64,000 nucleotides of DNA, taken from contig NC_051106.1 in the NCBI RefSeq assembly GCF_901709675.1, forward strand, positions 8,380,001 to 8,444,000, given 5' to 3'. Of the stretch, positions 10,520-22,558 are shown one piece after another (position 1 is the stretch's first letter; each line of letters starts with the position of its first letter). Position numbers and translations under genes: made by a program. The notes beneath the pieces are model-generated. The model saw only the letters and a list, made by a program, of their open reading frames with translations, ran no database searches and was not told the origin of the DNA. This DNA comes from Syngnathus acus (lineage: Eukaryota > Chordata > Actinopteri > Syngnathiformes > Syngnathidae).

Positions 10520-11030
10520 TACATAGTTCACGCCAGGAGGAAGACGCATCACGTTCACTGACTGATCCGTTGATGCACGGGAAGGAAGGCAGTTCACCCA
10601 TTGACTCGTTCGCGAACGGGAAAGTCAGGATTCGTTCCCTCACTGAAGGACCCCAGGAAGAGTAGCGCTGGCATTGCCATAGCTAATGGAGATCCTAAAT
10701 TAAAGAAACAAACAAACAATCAAACAAACAAACTGATCCGTTCTCGCGATGAACTGGAAATGCAAATCACTCTCTGACTCGTTCACTCACAGATCCGTTC
10801 AGTTAGTGAACGGGAAATGATATTCACGACTCGTTCGTGAGCGGGAAGTCACGTCATTTTCTTCGTCGTTTTGTTTTACGGCAAGGTGGCACCAGCTCAT
10901 TTCAGTCATATGAACTGAAAAAAGAACGAATCACTTTAGGAAGTTATTCGTTCACTGAAAAGATCCGTCCTTTTGAACGAATCGTTCACTCACGAGCCAA
11001 CACTATAATGCCCACTACTGGCGGCAGTTT
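10520..11030 (-). mobile_element. hAT-like terminal sequence (right), degenerate
   Basis: Repeated GTTCACTGACTGATCCGTT / GACTCGTTCGCGAACGGG / GAACGAATCGTTCACTCAC words, ending ACTATAATGCCCACTACTGG. The end is inverted relative to the sequence at 6721. The repeated GAACGAATC motifs are subterminal repeats typical of hAT non-autonomous elements. No transposase. Confidence 0.45.
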
Positions 11031-11215
11031 CTCCGGGTCGCTGAATGACAGACACTCCGCTCGCCTACCGCTCACTAATGGTTGAACTTTAACTCGTTTG
11101 GAATCCCCAGCCCACTACTCAACACCTACCACCGACGCCTTGGCCACTTTCTCGCTTAAAAAAAAGTCTCATCTTTGGGGCGTAGTGTTGACGACTTGAC
11201 ACGACGTCGAGTCAA

Positions 11216-11374
11216 ATGAAGTTTGAGCGCTCCACGGCGTGCGTTCTCAACATTACTATTGCTGGTGAGTTTATTGCAACTTTTAATCACGTGCTTTTTT
11301 TTTTTTTTTTTAAACCGCTTCAAGGTTACCTTTCGGTGTGTGCACTAGGTGTGGGTCGCGGACAAGCACCATGA
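11216..11374 (+). promoter_or_regulatory. coq8b 5' leader with possible overlapping uORF
   Basis: A candidate first exon ends at 11264 (GCTG then gtgagt) and could join an acceptor at 11324/11325 (TTCAAG). If so, an ATG at 11216 opens a 33-codon upstream frame whose TGA (11372-11374) overlaps the proposed coq8b ATG (11371) as ATGA. The T-rich run at 11298-11311 fits a polypyrimidine tract. Splicing here is inferred. Confidence 0.35.
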
Positions 11375-14300
11375 CGGGCGACGCTCTGGCGCGCACGGGT
11401 TTGGCGTGGATCATGCAGATGGTAGGCCGGGCTCGGGGGGAATGTTTGGCCGCCGGAGGGAGCGCCCACTCTGGATGTTTGAGGGTAAGCGCTGCCGTCG
11501 GTTTCGCTGCAAGAACAATGGTGAACCACGGCGAGATGTTGCTTTTTGAAAAACGTGGGCGCGTTCGGAAATAAACTCCGAGCGCGCACTGTTCCGTCCC
11601 GACCGCTGGTAAACTGCTCGGTTCCCCTGGGGACTCGGCGCACGCGTCCATCATTACTACTTTTTCTAGATTCTACGAATAGTTTGTGACTTTCAGGTTC
11701 GTCCAGATGCTTTCAGTGTGTGGATATAGTACTGTAGTAGCAACGTGACATGATTAGAAAAGAAATGAAAATATAACCAAAACCTAACCACTTTAAAAAC
11801 TCGTGTGTAGATGGATGATTTGAAAGCAGTGTGGGTAGAAGTTGCTTCCTTATTGCAGTGTGCTTCATCACCGCTAGAGGGCACAAAAACAGCACCGTGC
11901 CTTTGTAAATGAGTAATATTTTCTCGTTTAAGGACACGTTGAGAATAAAGCAGAAAATCCGTGGCTACTCCTCCTTTGCCGGTGGGCTGAATAATGGCGG
12001 TGAGACCCATAGAACCGTTACCAAGCGGGCCAGGTGGCCTTTGGCTTGGGCCCTCAGAAGGATGCTCACTCAGGACAACTCATCTGTTGGGAGGCTGTCA
12101 GAGGAGGACATGGACAGAGCAAGGGCCGCCAAGAGTGATCACCTCAAGCCCTACAAGCAAGTGGTAAGCATGGCTTGATCCTTTCCCCCCCCCCCCAGTA
12201 TATTTCTCAGCATATTGGTGAGGTTCTCCTTTGCATTTCAGCTCTGTAAGAATGCACGCGAGAGGAAAGTGCCCATTACTCGGATTGGACGCCTGATGAG
12301 TTTTGGAAGTATGTCCTCTTGTAACTCTTATTGCACGGCATTGATGGGACGCATTTACTAGCTAAATTGTTGTTTGTTTGAGGGAAATATGTAAAATGTT
12401 AATTTTTTTTTAAAGGTGTCTCATTTTATTTTATTCATTTTAGTTAATCAGTTTTCGTTAACTATAATAACCTTGGTCTTTGAATGAATTAATGAATGGT
12501 TGAAGGAGATGCTTGTCTGGTGCTTACACCAAAAGACCACTAGAGAGCAGCATTTCACCGTTTATTTTCTCTGCTCTGGTCAGGCCTGGCTGTGGGACTT
12601 GGCATTGGTGCAATTGCTGAAGCGGCCAAGAAGAAGTTGAATCTTCAACAACAACAAGGTTGCAAAATGACGAGTTATATTTGTAACCCTAACCTTGATT
12701 TAAAACCCTAGTCGGAAACCCTAACCCTAGCTTGAAACCCTAATTAGCAATGGCAAAACTCCTTGGAAACCCTGGTCGGAAACCCTAACCCTAGTTTTGA
12801 AAGCCTAGTTAGAAACCCTAATCTTAGAAACCCTAAAAGTAGTTTGAAACCCTCGTTGGAAACCCTAACCTTAGCTTTAAAACCTAGTTTGTAACCCTAA
12901 GCTTGGTTTAAAACCCTAGTCGGAAACCCTACCCCTTGTTTGAAACTTTAATTAGCGATGGCAAAACTCCTTGGAAACCCTGGTCGGAAACCCTAACCGT
13001 AGTTTTGAAAGCCTAGTTAGAAACCCTGATCTTAGAAACCATAAAAGTAGTTTGAAACCCTAACCCTAGCATTAAAACCAAGTTTGTAACCCTAACCTTT
13101 GTTTAAAACCCTAGTCGGAAACCCTAACCCTAGTTTGAAACCCTAAATAGCAATGGCAAAACTCCTTGGAAACCCTGGTCGGAAACCCTAACCCTCGTTT
13201 TGAAAGCCTAGTTAGAAACCCTAATCTTAGAAACCCTAAAAGTAGTTTGAAACCCTCGTTGGAAACCCTAACCCTAGCTTTAGAACCTAGTTTGAAACCC
13301 TAACCTTGGTTTAAAACCCTAGTCGGAAACCCTGAGCCTAGTTTGAAACCCGAATTAGCGATGGCAAAACTCCTTGGAAACCCTAGTCGGAAACCCTAAC
13401 CCTAGTTTTGAAAGCCTAGTTAGAAACCCTAACCCTAGTTTTGAAAGCCTAGTTAGTAACCCTAACCCTAACTCTAACCCTAACTCTAACCCTAGTTTTG
13501 AAAGCCTAGTTAGAAACCCCAACCCTAATCCTAACCCTAACTTTGGAAACCCTAGTCGAAAACCCTAACCCTAGTTTTGAAAGTCTAGTTAGAAACCCCA
13601 ATCTTAGAAACCCTAAAAGTAGTTTGAAAACCTTGTTGGAAACCCTAACCCTAGCTTTAAAACCTAGTTTGAAACCCTAACCTTGGTTTAAAACCCTAGT
13701 CGGAAACCCTGAGCCTAGTTTGAAACCCTAATTAGCGATGGCAAAACTCCTTGGAAACCCTAGTCGGAAACCCTAACTCTAGTTTTGAAAGCCTAGTTAG
13801 TAACCCTAACCCTAACCCTAACTCTAACCCTAGTTTTGAAAGCCTAGTTAGAAACCCCAACCCTAATCCTAACCCTAACCCTAACTTTGGAAACCCTAGT
13901 CGAAAACCCTAACCCTAGTTTTGAAAGCCTAGTTAGAAACCCCAATCTTAGAAACCCTAAAAGTAGTTTGAAACCCTTGTTGGAAACCCTAACCCTAGCT
14001 TTAAAACCTAGTTTGAAACCCTAACCTTGGTTTAAAACCCTAGTCGGAAACCCTGAGCCTAGTTTGAAACCCTAATTAGCGATGGCAAAACTCCTTGGAA
14101 ACCCTAGTCGGAAACCCTAACCCTAGTTTTGAAAGCCTAGTTAGAAACCCTAACCCTAGTTTTGAAAGCCTAGTTAGTAACCCTAACCCTAACTCTAACC
14201 CTAACTCTAACCCTAGTTTGAAAGCCTAGTTAGAAACCCCAACCCTAATCCTAACCCTAACTTTGGAAACCCTAGTCGAAAACCCTAACCCTAGTTTTGA

Positions 14301-17300
14301 AAGTCTAGTTAGAAACCCCAATCTTAGAAACCCTAAAAGTAGTTTGAAAACCTTGTTGGAAACCCTAACCCTAGCTTTAAAACCTAGTTTGAAACCCTAA
14401 CCTTGGTTTAAAACCCTAGTCGGAAACCCTGAGCCTAGTTTGAAACCCTAATTAGCGATGGCAAAACTCCTTGGAAACCCTAGTCGGAAACCCTAACTCT
14501 AGTTTTGAAAGCCTAGTTAGTAACCCTAACCCTAACTCTAACCCTAACTCTAACCCTAGTTTTGAAAGCCTAGTTAGAAACCCCAACCCTAATCCTAACC
14601 CTAACCCTAACTTTGGAAACCCTAGTCGAAAACCCTAACCCTAGTTTTGAAAGCCTAGTTAGAAACCCCAATCTTAGAAACCCTAAAGTAGTTTGAAACC
14701 CTTGTTGGAAACCCTAACCCTAGCTTTAAAACCTAGTTTGAAACCCTAACCTTGGTTTAAAACCCTAGTCGGAAACCCTGAGCCTAGTTTGAAACCCTAA
14801 TTAGCGATGGCAAAACTCCTTGGAAACCCTAGTCGGAAACCCTAACCCTAGTTTTGAAAGCCTAGTTAGAAACCCTAACCCTAGTTTTGAAAGCCTAGTT
14901 AGTAACCCTAACCCTAACTCTAACCCTAACTCTAACCCTAGTTTTGAAAGCCTAGTTAGAAACCCCAACCCTAATCCTAACCCTAACTTTGGAAACCCTA
15001 GTCGAAAACCCTAACCCTAGTTTTGAAAGTCTAGTTAGAAACCCCAATCTTAGAAACCCTAAAAGTAGTTTGAAAACCTTGTTGGAAACCCTAACCCTAG
15101 CTTTAAAACCTAGTTTGAAACCCTAACCTTGGTTTAAAACCCTAGTCGGAAACCCTGAGCCTAGTTTGAAACCCTAATTAGCGATGGCAAAACTCCTTGG
15201 AAACCCTAGTCGGAAACCCTAACTCTAGTTTTGAAAGCCTAGTTAGTAACCCTAACCCTAACTCTAACCCTAACTCTAACCCTAGTTTTGAAAGCCTAGT
15301 TAGAAACCCCAACCCTAATCCTAACCCTAACCCTAACTTTGGAAACCCTAGTCGAAAACCCTAACCCTAGTTTTGAAAGCCTAGTTAGAAACCCCAATCT
15401 TAGAAACCCTAAAAGTAGTTTGAAACCCTTGTTGGAAACCCTAACCCTAGCTTTAAAACCTAGTTTGAAACCCTAACCTTGGTTTAAAACCCTAGTCGGA
15501 AACCCTGAGCCTAGTTTGAAACCCTAATTAGCGATGGCAAAACTCCTTGGAAACCCTAGTCGGAAACCCTAAATCTAGTTTTGAAAGCCTAGTTAGTAAC
15601 CCTAACCCTAACTCTAACCCTAACTCTAACCCTAGTTTTGAAAGCCTAGTTAGAAACCCCAACCCTAATCCTAACCCTAACCCTAACTTTGGAAACCCTA
15701 GTCGAAAACCCTAACCCTAGTTTTGAAAGCCTAGTTAGAAACCCCAATCTTAGAAACCCTAAAAGTAGTTTGAAACCCTTGTTGGAAACCCTAACCCTAG
15801 CTTTAAAACCTAGTTTGAAACCCCTAGTCGGAAACCCTGAGCCTAGTTTGAAACCCTAATTAGCGATGGCAAAACTCCTTGGAAACCCTAGTCGGAAACC
15901 CTAACCCTAGTTTTGAAAGCCTAGTTAGAAACCCTAACCCTAACTCTAGTTTTGAAAGCCTAGTTAGTAACCCTAACCCTAACTCTAACCCTAACCCTAA
16001 GTCTAACCCTAACCCTAACCGTAGTTTTGAAAGCCTAGTTAGAAACCCTAACCCCAACCCTAACTCTAACCCTAACTTTGGAAACCCTAGTCGAAAACCC
16101 TAACCCTAGTTTTGAAAGCCTAGTTAAAAACCCTAATCTTAGAAACCCTAAAAGTAATTTGAAAGCCTTGTTGGAAACCTTAAGCCTAGCTTTAAAACCT
16201 AGTTTGTAACCGTAACCTTGGTTTAAAACCCTAGTCGGAAACCCTAACCCTAGTTTGAAACCCTAATAGCATAAAAAAATTTTTTTGTGTCTGCAGCCAA
16301 TAAAAAGTCTGTCCTAGACTCCAACACTTTCCTGTCTGAAGCCAACGCTGAGAGAATTGTGCGGACGTTGTGCAAAGTTCGAGGGGCTGCTCTCAAATTA
16401 GGACAGATGCTCAGTATTCAAGGTGAGACATTGAATACGTCATGACAGGAAGAGTCAACCTTTAATCATATTCTCCACTCCTTGTAGATGACGCTTTCAT
16501 CAACCCTCAGCTGGCCAAAATCTTTGAACGGGTTCGACAGAGCGCCGACTTTATGCCTACCAAACAGATGATGGTAAAGTTTTCGGTTCAAGAAGTTGGG
16601 ATTTCGTGGGACATTTGTGACATTATGTTCCTTGTTGTTGCATGCAGAAGGTGATCAGCAGCGACCTGGGCCTCGACTGGCGGAAGAATTTGGAATACTT
16701 TGAGGAGAAGCCGTTTGCCGCCGCCTCCATCGGTCAAGTGCACTTGGCCAAGCTAAAAGACGGCAGAGATGTCGCCATGAAGGTTCAGGTATTACAAAGC
16801 TTTTAACACTATTTGAAACTACTCATTTTCTTTTGTCTTAATTTAATCAAGTTAATTAATCATATCTTTGTTTTTTACCCTTCAGTATCCTGGCGTGTCC
16901 AAGAGTATCAGCAGTGACGTGAACAACATCATGACACTCCTGAGTTTAAGCAACGCGCTGCCTGAAGGTAACAGAGTAGCTAACTTTATTTTTTATTTTT
17001 CCTGTATTGAATGAAATCAAAACAATGACATGTCTTCTTGGCAGGTCTGTTCCCTGAGCATATGATCCAGGTTATGAGCAGAGAGCTGGCCCTGGAATGT
17101 GATTACGTCAAAGAGGCCAAATGTTGCACAAAGTTCCAGTAAGTCATTTGTGACTTTTCACTCTTACAACACCACAGCTTTTACAAAGGCTTTTATTTTT
17201 AAACTAAACTAAATTTTAATATATTTAGTAAGGCTTTTTTCTAATGACAATTAGTTGTTTTTTTTCGAACAAAATGGTTAGGTTAATGTGAATGCATTTT

Positions 17301-18313
17301 CTGGTGCACATCAGAGAGTTGCTAAAGGATCACCCCTTCTTCTACGTGCCCGATGTAATCGCCGAGCTGAGCGGCCAGCGTGTACTCACCACCACACTGG
17401 TGAGCGGCTTCCCCCTGGACCGCGCCACTGACCTCCCGCAGGAACTCCGGAACGAGGTAAGTGTGACTTCAGGGCAGATAGACCGGGCGTGTACGAAGCA
17501 TGGTGGAGAAATTGTCGCTTTCGCTGCTCTTGCAGATCTGTGAGCAAATCCTCTTTTTGTGCCTGAGGGAGCTTTTCGAGTTCCGCTTCATGCAGACGGA
17601 TCCCAACTGGTCCAACTTCTTCTATGACCCGCACAAGCATAAGGTTTGTTTGACTTTGACAGGATTTCATCTCAAGTTGGGTTGTTTTGATTCTTAACAA
17701 AAATGTCGACAGGTAGCGCTGTTGGACTTTGGAGCTACGCGGGAATTTGACAAAGGTTTCACAGACGTCTACATTGAGGTGAACTCGCGTTATGCTCCAT
17801 CCTCGGGATGTTAGAGGTTTATTTTATTTACTGATCACAGAAAGAGGAACACTATTTTTTTTTTCTTATACTTTTGAAAATTAGATTATCAACGCAGCTG
17901 CACATCAAAATAGAGAGGAAGTCCTGCAGCGCTCCAGAGACATGAAATTCCTCACCGGATTTGAATCGAAGGTAGCTTGCACAAAATAAGAATGTCCAGG
18001 CATTGTTTTAACTATTATTGTTCAAAAGGCAATGGAGAACGCTCACGTGGACGCCGTGATGATTCTGGGTGAGGCCTTCTCGGCGACGGAGCCGTTTGAC
18101 TTTGGCACTCAGAGCACCACGGAGCGCATCCACCGCCTCATTCCGGTGATGCTTCACGAACGCCTCGCACCGCCGCCAGAGGAGACGTACTCGCTGCACC
18201 GCAAGATGGGCGGCTCTTTCTTGGTCTGCTCCAAACTCAAAGCCCGAGTGGCGTGCAGGGACATGTTTCGAGAGACCTACACGCGCTACTGGAAGGATGG
18301 ACGGCCCAACTGA
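11371..18313 (+). CDS. coq8b: Atypical kinase/ATPase COQ8B (ADCK4)
   Basis: Mitochondrial UbiB/ADCK-family protein that supports coenzyme Q biosynthesis. Exons: 11371-11484, 11933-12163, 12242-12308, 12584-12658, 16297-16422, 16488-16573, 16648-16788, 16886-16967, 17045-17138, 17315-17456, 17536-17643, 17713-17778, 17885-17971, 18029-18313; phases fit, 567 aa. Signature features: KxGQ motif ([12 protein letters not shown]), Ala-rich loop [11 protein letters not shown] in place of a normal P-loop, invariant Lys in VAMKVQYPG, catalytic [13 protein letters not shown] and metal motif [24 protein letters not shown]. Between the paralogues, [12 protein letters not shown] and [14 protein letters not shown] favour COQ8B over COQ8A. 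The first exon ([10 protein letters not shown]...) is the least certain part. Intron 4 is expanded to about 3.6 kb by satellite DNA. Confidence 0.9.
12690..16272 (+). repeat. Telomere-like CCCTAA higher-order satellite in coq8b intron 4
   Basis: Almost the whole intron is built from AACCCTAACCCTAG-, GGAAACCCTAGTCGG- and GAAAGCCTAGTTAGA-like words, with short exact runs of CCCTAACCCTAA. The marker ATGGCAAAACTCC recurs near 12750, 12958, 13153, 13361, 13738, 14081, 14458, 14806, 15183, 15533 and 15867. Spacings are about 200 bp at first, then alternate 377 and 343-350 bp, i.e. a dimeric higher-order unit of about 720-727 bp. Edges are more diverged than the middle. Chance open frames ([10 protein letters not shown] repeats) are satellite translations, not genes. 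Confidence 0.85.
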
Positions 18314-18543
18314 AGAGTTTTTGGCCCCGCCTCCATTTTGAAACACACCATGTGATACAGGACTAATGTGATCTTAATGACTGCACATATTTACAGCCTA
18401 TTTTTGCAAACGGTGTCCCAATACATCAGTACTTAACATGAATAAAATGTCTGATTCTTTCCGTTTGATTGATTGGTCAAATAAATGTGCCAAAAATATT
18501 TTTTCGACAAAGTAATCAGAAAAAAATAACAGGTAGTACACGA

Positions 18544-20232
18544 TTAAAAAATGTCCACCTGCAATGTTGTGTAAGGTTCCACTTGGATCGTAATGGAGGT
18601 GAAGCAAAAATCGGAGCTCAGGAGCTTTGTGGCCCTCTTGAGTATGACATGTGGATCGGCACCGTCCTCTGTAAGTACATGAACACGTTTGGATCAGTTC
18701 AAATAGTTCTGGTATTTTCAAAAAATCGAATAACCCCAGAAAAAAAACATTCAGAGAAATATTTTCTTAAAAATAATTGAGGTACCTGCGGTGATGTGCA
18801 CGCACAGCAAAGCGTGCGTCATGTCCAGACTCCACACGTGAAGGCGATGAAGCGACGACACGCCTCGCACGGCCAGCAAGGCGTCGTGCACGGAGGCCAC
18901 ACTGATGCCGGGCGGAGCGCCTTGAGGAGGGAGATCAATTCGGCAGCGTCTGTTAGGCTTGTACTTGACGCGTTGTGATGATGTCATAGCCCGGAGGCTC
19001 ATATTTACCATCCATCAGCACTCTGAAAACATCCCTGGCGGTGGGAAATGTAGTCCACATGACCACAAGGGAGAAGAGCAGTGTGCAGACAGGGTCGGCC
19101 ACCTTACACTCTGGCTGCCAACAAATAAAACATTTTGTATTTTTTTTTTTACATTGAGATTTTAAAAAATGCTCTATCATTTGGCTTTTCTGTAAAGCAA
19201 ACTTTTTCATAAATGTTTGACTATCTAGCATGACAATTTTTTTTTTACAGAATTACGCTACGATACGTTTTGCTGCAACTGACCCAGAAGTGGATGACGG
19301 CGGCCGCCAGCAGTACGCCGACGCTCTGGATCAGGTCTCCCACCGCATGGACGCAAGCGGCCTTCACGCTGGCGTTTCCGTGACGATGGCCGCGATCCCG
19401 CCGTGCCTCGTCCTTTTGCGGCCACCCGTTGGGCAAGGCGTGGTTGTGGGTGTGAGAGACACCCGACTGCTGCAGGATGAGCACCATGCTAAAGACAGGA
19501 GAAAGCGTGAGATTGGGGAGAAGCGTGGCCACGCCGCAGCCCGAAGTCAGCAGCATGATGTCAGTGTCGATGTCGTAGTCGCCGTCGGAGATCCTCCTAG
19601 CGGCCGACCACACCAACACAGCCGTCACCGCCCAGATGGACGACAGAGATACAAGCATGCCCACAATCTCTGTTGGAAACACAATTACAATTAACAGAAA
19701 AAATGGCTTCATACCGCGCTACCATGACAACTAACCGGCTCGACGCCATCCAAAAGTGAAGGTGCGAGTGGGCGTGCGTCCCGAGATCCACAGAGAGAAG
19801 ATGCTCAGCGAGATGCTGCCGACGTCACTCAGGAGATGTGCCGCATCTGTCATGATGGCCAGACTGTGCGAGGCGTACCCACCTGAGGACAGGACCGGAT
19901 TAGGATCCAAAGCATCGGACGAGAGAAATAGAAAGGATAGGATGTGATAGTATTTTTCTCGCTTTTCTCACCAAGCACCTCCGCGACCATGAAAACCAGG
20001 CTGATGACCAAGGCGACCATGAGTCTTTTCCCGGCCCGACGTCTCTCGGCCCTCTCAGCCGAGTCCAACTCATCCCCGTCGCAGCAGGACCACTCCAAGT
20101 CTTCGCTGCTCTCCGAGTCCGAACTGAGACGAGACAAAGTAATCACGACAATGTTGAGCTCAAGAATTTTAAAGAATAAACAGACCAGGAAATAGGCTCC
20201 AGCAGCAGTTGCTTGTACGACTCGGCGGCCAT
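18544..20232 (-). CDS. slc30a3: Vesicular zinc transporter of the ZnT2/3/4/8 group
   Basis: Cation-diffusion-facilitator that loads Zn2+ into vesicles in exchange for protons. Exons (minus): 20232-20186, 20123-19972, 19882-19736, 19669-19284, 19114-19009, 18920-18786, 18668-18544; phases fit, 365 aa. TM2 has the Zn-site motif [10 protein letters not shown] and TM5 has [22 protein letters not shown], the His-containing loop [11 protein letters not shown] and the C-terminal domain ([19 protein letters not shown]) are typical. A 13-residue in-frame segment ([13 protein letters not shown], near residues 164-176) is not expected in the family and reads like an intron 3' end. The choice of slc30a3 rests mainly on its dnajc5g neighbour (SLC30A3 and DNAJC5G are adjacent in human 2p23); by sequence alone ZnT2/4/8 stay possible. 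Confidence 0.8.
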
Positions 20233-21529
20233 GGAAGTGGGAAAACGGCAACCTGTTCCCAGTTGCGCTATCTGGCTGACTGAGGGAGGGGAGGGGTGGG
20301 GGAGATAATGCGACAAGTCGACTGCATCTGTGACACCTGAGTTTATTCTGTCCAAAAAAAACCACCCTTTTTACAGCTTGAGCGAGCAGATAAACACGGG
20401 AATGTCTAAAAAAAATTAACATTCAAGTTATTGTAGACCAAAAATGATTTAAGTACATTTCGTGTCGGACCCCTTAGCACTCGCATTTAAACATCAAAAG
20501 TCAAAACAAAGATGACAATTTAACTTTTTTTATGTTCATGTACTTTAGTTGGCTTCTATATCTACACAGCACATGGAATTAATGTTGCCACCTAAAAAAG
20601 TGCAACTGTTTGGCTTTGCATGTGATGATCATAGTGGTTATGTACACATATATACGACTCAAAAAAAGAAGGAAGGCATATTCCGCTTGGGTATGAAATT
20701 TGAAAATACGTCATAACCTTTCTCGGTGAACTTAATCTGACTGCGAACGTTCAACTATGTAGATTTTCAGTATTTTTTGCAAACCTTCCAATTCAACAAG
20801 AAGCTGGATGTCAAAACTCTAAATAGGTCACCTAGAAAAGTCTCAGCACATTTTAGCCTCGGCTGGAAATATCACAGAAAAACCCAATTTTTACTGTCAA
20901 TGTATAAAATTTGAATACATTTGGAATAAAATTGAATGACTAAAATTGAATGACTAAAATTTGGAACAATTGTGACACATCTTGGGAGGCTGTGCGCTCT
21001 ATTTTGGCACGTCGGCACAATGAACATGAACATTACAAAAGTGATCAGAGAAAAAACTGTGCATCATTCTCAAGTCACTGGTAACTCTGTCCTTAGAATG
21101 AACTTTTTTTTTTCTTCTTTCAACAGTCAATATGACTTGTAAAACTAACTATTAGGATGCAGCAGCTTTAGACAATGCATACAAGCTCTATGAATGATTT
21201 TCAATGGTATGAATGTAATAAGCAACACTGAGGAAGGGGGAAAAACTGTAAATTCAGTTTTGAAACTATGTACACAAAGTGATATGCCTATTTTTGGCCC
21301 ACTCCCGTGTGAGTATCATTTTAACATTGCTAAGACATAAATCTGATGGTGGCCTGAGACTTTATGCATAGTCCTGTGTAAAAACAAAAAACACAAGTGG
21401 ACCCAAAAGCAAACCCTGTGGCACCTAAACACAAGCCCCAAATAACTGCTGGTGTAAACAAATAAAGATATTGGAAAAGAAAAGGATCCAAACTTCGACG
21501 ATAGGTTTTTTTTTTGTCAAGGCAGTGAT
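20233..21529. other. slc30a3 upstream DNA and dnajc5g 3' UTR
   Basis: No coding exon seen between the slc30a3 start and the dnajc5g stop. AT-rich and without long repeats, consistent with a long dnajc5g 3' UTR. A minus-strand AATAAA (plus TTTATT) lies at 20342-20347. Confidence 0.45.
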
Positions 21530-22558
21530 TCAGTCCTCGAGCATCAGATCTATGGCGGCGACGGAGGTGGAGCCGTTGCCGGAGTGGGGCTGACTCATGA
21601 TGGGCGTATCCTCGCCTGCATGGACAGAAATGAAGTCAAACTTTCTGCAAGTTTAAGGAAAGCACATTTGGACAACCACGTCAATCTTTTATGAGCTGCC
21701 CACCTGACGTAGCGGCGTCAGCTTTGCCCGAAGCGTCGGCGGACGAGCTGGGCTGAATAACAATTACAGTGTCTCCTGCTGTAAAACAGAACGCTAAACA
21801 ATTCAGAGAGCCTCAAGGACGAGGGTTGAAATTTTTCTTTAGGCTGATTCCAATAATAACCAATTAATTCAAAATATATTGCTGGTATAATTGTACAAAG
21901 TCAGTCCAAGAGAGAGAAAGCTGCCACTTACCTTCCTCTTGCTCCTGGTTCTCCTGGTTCTCCTCCAAGTCCTCCGGGTCCACGTAGAAATCTCTCTCGT
22001 CCTCCTCGGAAGACTTGCACTTGCCACAGCAGAAGCAGCAGCAGCAGAAGCAGCAACAGCAGGTGAAGATGCCGCAACACACCAGCAGGGTCTGAAGGGA
22101 CATCATCACGAGGTGTCAACACTCGACAACAGCCAGCGTTCCGTGGTTGGTATTGACAGCGCGACTCACCTTGAACCAGCACTTGGACATGAGGAAGTAG
22201 TACTTGACACTATCATCGCCAAACTGCTCTGCCACATAGAGGCCCATGGAGCCGTACTCGTCGTAGATCTTACGCTTGTTCTCATCGCTCAGGATGGAGT
22301 TAGCGTTGTTGATCTCCTTGAATTTCTCCACCGCTTCGGGGTTGTCGGGGTTCTTGTCCGGGTGGTACCGCAGCGCCAGCTTCCTGTGAGGACCATCATC
22401 ATGTAAAAATTGAGAATGTGTGTCCTTTAATAAAATCAAACCCACCTGTAAGCTTTCTTTATCTCCTCAGGCGATGCTCCTTTCTGCAAGCCCAACATTT
22501 TGTACAGGCTGTCCCCTGCTGTGGACATTTTGCGCTGAGGTTTGTTGGGGTCGTCCAT
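21530..22558 (-). CDS. dnajc5g: Cysteine-string protein, DNAJC5G-like J-domain co-chaperone
   Basis: Palmitoylated Hsp70 co-chaperone of secretory vesicles. Exons (minus): 22558-22446, 22383-22170, 22091-21932, 21778-21704, 21615-21530; phases fit, 215 aa. The J domain starts at [22 protein letters not shown] and holds the HPD motif ([10 protein letters not shown]). The linker [18 protein letters not shown] precedes a cysteine string ([16 protein letters not shown], with two more Cys just before it), the palmitoylation and membrane-anchor region. The acidic tail ends with [20 protein letters not shown] before the string resembles the gamma (DNAJC5G) form more than DNAJC5 or DNAJC5B. Start chosen at [19 protein letters not shown]. 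Confidence 0.9.

Noticed and set aside
11310-11654. Minus-strand frames across the coq8b first exon
   Set aside because: Antisense to a GC-rich exon and promoter; no recognised motif.
13374-16103. Repeated open frames reading [15 protein letters not shown]
   Set aside because: They are translations of the CCCTAA satellite, recur with the repeat period, also exist on the opposite strand, and have no independent coding signal.
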